This document shows positions 60,973 to 64,000 of a DNA stretch of 64,000 nucleotides, piece after piece (positions within the stretch are counted from its first letter, which is position 1; every line of letters starts with the position of its first letter). The position numbers were made by a program, and so were the translations under genes. The notes under the pieces were generated by a model. That model ran no database searches. It was not told the DNA's origin and saw only the letters and a list, made by a program, of their open reading frames with translations. This DNA is from Candidatus Thorarchaeota archaeon SMTZ1-45. Its GTDB lineage: Archaea; Asgardarchaeota; Thorarchaeia; Thorarchaeales; Thorarchaeaceae. The stretch is taken from the NCBI GenBank assembly GCA_001563335.1, contig LRSL01000069.1, forward strand, positions 62,001 through 126,000. The letters run 5' to 3'.

Positions 60973-61962
60973 CTATTGTACCTCCTTGAGTAATGTTGCA
61001 TATGCTTCAGAAACAAGCTCAGCAATTTCCCTAGTTACCCCTGGATTTCCAGAATTTCTAAAATTCTCAGCAGCTACTTGTTGACATCCACGTGCAAGCA
61101 TCCGTATATCACGTGGATTCCCCTTTGCTGCTACATTAATGACCTTCACTGCGTCTTCAGTGAAGGGATAAACACTGAAATTCTCTGAATCAAAGCTATC
61201 AATTTGTCCTTGTGCATAAGCAATTCGACGACCTATGAATTCCCTTGCTTTCGCATCATTGAGTGGGGGAACATCAAGAGGTTCTGTACGATCCGCGATT
61301 TGCGGCAAGAATGAAAGCATTGCATTCCAATATATCATAGTCCCAGACATAACCAAAGTAAAAATAGGTTCATCAAGAGCTCCTGCATATACATCAATCA
61401 TTTCTTCAGTAGGTAGGTCTGCAAGAAATCTCAGTTTATGAAATGCAGCTTCTTGATTGTCTGCAACATCCTCAATGAATAATGCTGTACGACTTTGTTC
61501 CTCAATATATCTTCGAAGACTTTCTTTCGCAACTGCATCAATAATTTGACTAGACTCCCATGATCTTCGATATTTTATTCTAAGAGAATCAGCTATTGCT
61601 GATGCCATCTGCTTCTCATAAAGACCAGTCATACCAACATAACCTGTTATGAATTTGTTACCCTTACGATCAGCCAATGTTGGTAAATCTCTCAATGCTA
61701 AAAGCATCAGTGTACTCTTACCTGAGCCTACAGGTCCACGAATGAAAACATGACGTTCATTTGTAATAATTAAATCAACAATGGAGTCCAAAAAGTCACT
61801 ATCTTCTATGTACAGACGACTGTCTGGCATTTTGAATCCACGAAATGGTGAGAATCTGGCACCAATCTTTTCCTCCCATGCACGAAGAACCTCTTTGCGT
61901 GTATTGAAGTGACGAATTAGCGCACTCTCATGAATTGCAATTGTCATTTTGTGGACCTCCAA
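60973..61962 (-). CDS. AAA+ ATPase of Orc/Cdc6-like type
   Basis: A 329-residue P-loop ATPase. Walker A 'VFIRGPVGSGKSTLMLLALR' (about residue 76), Walker B 'SRTALFIEDVADNQE', 'LVMSGTMIYWNAMLSFLPQI' as sensor, an arginine 'ADRTEPLDVPPLNDAKAREF', and a lid helix 'GNPRDIRMLARGCQQVA'. It resembles the Cdc6/KAP-STAND branch but has no C-terminal winged helix. With the RHH-like protein it forms a two-gene operon reminiscent of partition or transposition-target-selection pairs. A TGTAATACA motif lies about 25 bases upstream (61987). Confidence 0.78.
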   Translation of the reverse strand: MEVHKMTIAIHESALIRHFNTRKEVLRAWEEKIGARFSPFRGFKMPDSRLYIEDSDFLDSIVDLIITNERHVFIRGPVGSGKSTLMLLALRDLPTLADRKGNKFITGYVGMTGLYEKQMASAIADSLRIKYRRSWESSQIIDAVAKESLRRYIEEQSRTALFIEDVADNQEAAFHKLRFLADLPTEEMIDVYAGALDEPIFTLVMSGTMIYWNAMLSFLPQIADRTEPLDVPPLNDAKAREFIGRRIAYAQGQIDSFDSENFSVYPFTEDAVKVINVAAKGNPRDIRMLARGCQQVAAENFRNSGNPGVTREIAELVSEAYATLLKEVQ

Positions 61963-62128
61963 AGATATGGTATCACAAGTACTTCATGTAATACAATTTT
62001 GAAACAATAGTTTCAGATATAAAATGTATGGTAAACTGCGCCATTCAGACACAACCTTTTTGAAGAGAATGAATAGGCTGGAAGTTCAACTCAAGATTAA
62101 ATATCACAAGTTATAGGAGTAACTTAGT

Positions 62129-62407
62129 ATGGATGTAGATCGGATAAAGCACATCATGAACTCACTAATGATTCTCTCTTTCATGATTTTTGGAGTCTTA
62201 TCAGGAATAATTCTGATAACAGATGTTCCACTGACCAACACATCCGTTTCTTTACCTTTTGCATTTTTATATATCTCCACAGCTACCTTTGTGATTACAG
62301 CTCAAATTAATGAGCGTCCAAAATTAATTCAGAAATATCTTCGAGACTGGTTGATAATCTGTTTCATTGGAATTATCATCAGTGCATTAGCTTTCACATT
62401 TTATTGA
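62129..62407 (+). CDS. Small three-helix membrane protein
   Basis: A 92-residue hydrophobic protein with three predicted transmembrane helices (about 10-32, 40-58, 71-90) and a charged loop 'QINERPKLIQKYLRDW'. No family recognised. ATG at 62129 follows TAGGAGTAA, a good ribosome-binding site. It precedes atpD by 70 bases on the same strand; whether it belongs to the ATPase is unknown. Confidence 0.6.
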   Translation: MDVDRIKHIMNSLMILSFMIFGVLSGIILITDVPLTNTSVSLPFAFLYISTATFVITAQINERPKLIQKYLRDWLIICFIGIIISALAFTFY

Positions 62408-62476
62408 TACAAACACAAGAGTTTAGAACCACTATGATACACACCCTGCTACCGTACTCTCATAAAAGTGATAATG

Positions 62477-63112
62477 ATGAGTAAGATCCTGCCTGGCACA
62501 AAAACTACTCGCATGGAACTCCTTGCTCTAAAAAATAGAATGAGGTTGGCTGAAAGAGGGCACGATCTTCTCCGAGAGAAACGTGATTCGCTCATAATGG
62601 AATTCTTTAATGCCATAGCAGAGATTAAGGAAGCGAGAGTGAAAGTTGATGTTGCACTTTCAGAAGCTTTCTCAGCCCTTACTCAAGCAAAAATGGTAAT
62701 GGGTCCTGCAAGAGTTGTAGAATTCGCATATGCTAGTAAATTTGAAGCAAACCTTAGTATCTCAACAAGATCAATGATGGGGGTCAGAGTTCCAATCCTA
62801 TCAGTAGAACAACATACTCCTGATCTTCCATATTCTCTCTCAGATTCAAGTGCCAAATTTGATGTTATGAGTGAAAAATTCAAGGAAGCTCTAACCGCAA
62901 TTGTTCGGCTAGCTGAGATTGAATCAACAGTGAAACGACTTGCGCTTGAAATTGAGCGCACAAAACGACGAGTGTCAGCTCTTGAAACTGTTGTAATACC
63001 TCGTCTTGATGCAACAGCACGGTTCGTAAAACTCGCACTTGAAGAACGAGAACGTGAAGACTTTGTAAGGTTAAAGATGGTTCGTGATTGGATTACTCAA
63101 GAGGAAGAATAA
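62477..63112 (+). CDS. atpD: A-type ATP synthase subunit D
   Basis: A 211-residue coiled-coil central-stalk subunit of the archaeal A/V-type ATPase. 'PGTKTTRMELLALKNRMRLA' at the N-terminus, 'GHDLLREKRDSLIMEFF' and the C-terminal helix 'IERTKRRVSALETVVIPRLD' are diagnostic. ATG 62477 is chosen with AAGTGAT before it; ATG 62474 and GTG 62468 are in frame. No other ATPase subunits are adjacent, so the operon is split in this genome. Confidence 0.93.
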   Translation: MSKILPGTKTTRMELLALKNRMRLAERGHDLLREKRDSLIMEFFNAIAEIKEARVKVDVALSEAFSALTQAKMVMGPARVVEFAYASKFEANLSISTRSMMGVRVPILSVEQHTPDLPYSLSDSSAKFDVMSEKFKEALTAIVRLAEIESTVKRLALEIERTKRRVSALETVVIPRLDATARFVKLALEEREREDFVRLKMVRDWITQEEE

Positions 63113-63141
63113 ATAGAATGTATTATCTGTAATACAATATC

Positions 63142-63534
63142 CTAATGTCTTAACTTTAGAATAGCTGCCGCTAAATCTCCATCAGTTTCTTCCAAAGCCT
63201 GCTTTGCCACTTGAATGTCCACACCTGTTTGACTAGCTACCAATGCCGCATCCTCTATTGGTATCTCAACTTTCTTTTCAACAACATCTTCTGAAGTTGT
63301 TTCAATTTTACTTTCAATCTTTCCAGATATTTGTCTTTCATTTCTTGTACCTGTTACTTGAAAAGATTCACTACCAGCTTGCTTAATCATGGATAGTTGA
63401 ACATTAGAAATGACCCACTCCTTATCATCAAAACGAATTATTACTTCTTTTACACCGTCTATCTCCTTTTGTTCAATACCCATCTTCTTCATCATTCGCG
63501 CCATTTGTTTTGGTGACAGACCTCTAAATCCCAT
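63142..63534 (-). CDS. nac: Nascent polypeptide-associated complex protein (NAC)
   Basis: A 130-residue archaeal NAC alpha. 'LSPKQMARMMKKMGIEQKEI' is the N-terminal ribosome-binding region, 'EVIIRFDDKEWVISNVQLSM' the NAC beta-barrel half, and the C-terminal UBA domain is 'IEDAALVASQTGVDIQVAKQ' followed by 'ALEETDGDLAAAILKL'. It binds nascent chains at the ribosome exit. It is convergent with atpD; the 29-base spacer contains a TGTAATACA motif. Confidence 0.95.
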   Translation of the reverse strand: MGFRGLSPKQMARMMKKMGIEQKEIDGVKEVIIRFDDKEWVISNVQLSMIKQAGSESFQVTGTRNERQISGKIESKIETTSEDVVEKKVEIPIEDAALVASQTGVDIQVAKQALEETDGDLAAAILKLRH

Positions 63535-63622
63535 AGGATCATCTCCAATTCTTGATTGAAAGGTGCAGACAATAACCTGTACTTTCTCTCTGTAAATGCT
63601 GGTTTATGAGTCGATAAAACGA

Positions 63623-64000
63623 TTACGCTTCGGATGAGGTAGTTATATCAAATACATAGTGCCCTATTCTAGGTGAATAGTCCTTGACATAATGTGCGTT
63701 AATAGAAGAAGAATATCCATGTATTCTACACATTTGTTCAATCTTCATCATGATATCCTTAACCTCAGACTCAGGCATACTCATATGCATATGAATAAAG
63801 CCTCCATCTTCCACTAAAGTTTCAAGAGCAAATGGAAGATACTCTATAGTATTATGTAGATATCCCATCACTATTCGATTGGCTGTTCCTTTTGGATGCA
63901 CTTTGCGACAATCACCTAGTACTGCAACTACTCTATTACCTAACCCATTCAGCTTTATATTCTCAAGCAAAAACTGGAATGCATTTTCGTTAATCTCTAT
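63623..64000 (-). CDS. Taw2/Trm5-family tRNA wybutosine or m1G37 enzyme, C-terminal part
   Basis: The last about 125 residues of a Rossmann enzyme continuing past the right edge ('IEINENAFQFLLENIKLNGL' at the boundary). 'NRIVMGYLHNTIEYLPFALE' and 'EDGGFIHMHMSMPES' resemble Taw2 (the archaeal TYW2, which transfers the aminocarboxypropyl group onto the G37-derived base) more than Trm5, which usually has an NLP motif here. The ATG/TTG within this part is not a real start. Family is well supported; Taw2 versus Trm5 is less sure. Confidence 0.78.
   Translation of the reverse strand: MEINENAFQFLLENIKLNGLGNRVVAVLGDCRKVHPKGTANRIVMGYLHNTIEYLPFALETLVEDGGFIHMHMSMPESEVKDIMMKIEQMCRIHGYSSSINAHYVKDYSPRIGHYVFDITTSSEA

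Noticed and set aside
1-64000. CRISPR arrays, insertion sequences or prophage genes
   Set aside because: No regularly spaced repeats, transposases, integrases or capsid genes were seen on either strand.

Overview
The window is archaeal chromosomal DNA, AT-rich and densely coded. It carries LSm, HerA/NurA, Hel308, MCM, GINS, two RFC subunits, Orc1/Cdc6, TFB, NAC, an A-type ATPase subunit, Trm-G10, Taw2-like and Kae1 genes. An RpoG/Rpo8-like polymerase subunit, a roadblock + MglA/Ras-like GTPase operon, a GPN-loop GTPase, tRNA genes with several non-canonical introns and a split, animal-type lysine-catabolism gene pair point to a TACK or Asgard lineage. I favour Asgard, but this is inference from gene content, not a phylogeny. 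No rRNA, CRISPR array or transposase was seen.

Layout. 0-8.3 kb: partial Kae1, LSm, a DUF460 nuclease-like protein, then pyrG-nurA-herA and a small acidic protein on the minus strand. 8.3-13 kb: MglA-like GTPase, an unknown protein and a double-roadblock protein in one operon, then an HD phosphohydrolase and an XRE regulator. 13-17 kb: GPN GTPase and Trm-G10, UPF0200/UPF0201, ThpR and a tRNA-Pro gene with two introns. 17-28 kb: deacetylase-like protein and a replication block (hel308, mcm, gins23, rfcS, rfcL, orc1/cdc6) that also holds truA. A tRNA-Gly gene lacking its 3' end follows. 28-41 kb: korA, two Ig-like surface proteins, rpoG, tfb, a secretion ATPase with a type IV pilin-like gene, tRNA-Glu with a D-arm intron, and a 1262-residue membrane-anchored VirB4/HerA-type ATPase. 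41-50 kb: isopentenyl phosphate kinase, uS10, glmS, a cysteine-desulfurase-like protein without its PLP lysine, a nucleotidyltransferase, and the two halves of lysine-ketoglutarate reductase/saccharopine dehydrogenase. 50-64 kb: iorAB, hypF, several unknown genes, ADP-forming acyl-CoA synthetase alpha, an AAA ATPase with a small DNA-binding-like protein, atpD, nac and a partial Taw2/Trm5-type gene.

The most interesting non-coding structure lies at 46.7-51.2 kb. At 50960-51126 two inverted origin-recognition-box (ORB)-like elements flank an AT-rich stretch, which is the architecture of an archaeal replication origin. Four copies of a GAACAYGTGTTC palindrome surround them. A third ORB-like element at 46.8 kb sits among at least seven ATTCACA/TGTGAAT repeats upstream of an uncharacterised gene. 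Together with the replication genes 20-30 kb away, this suggests the window spans or lies near a chromosomal origin.
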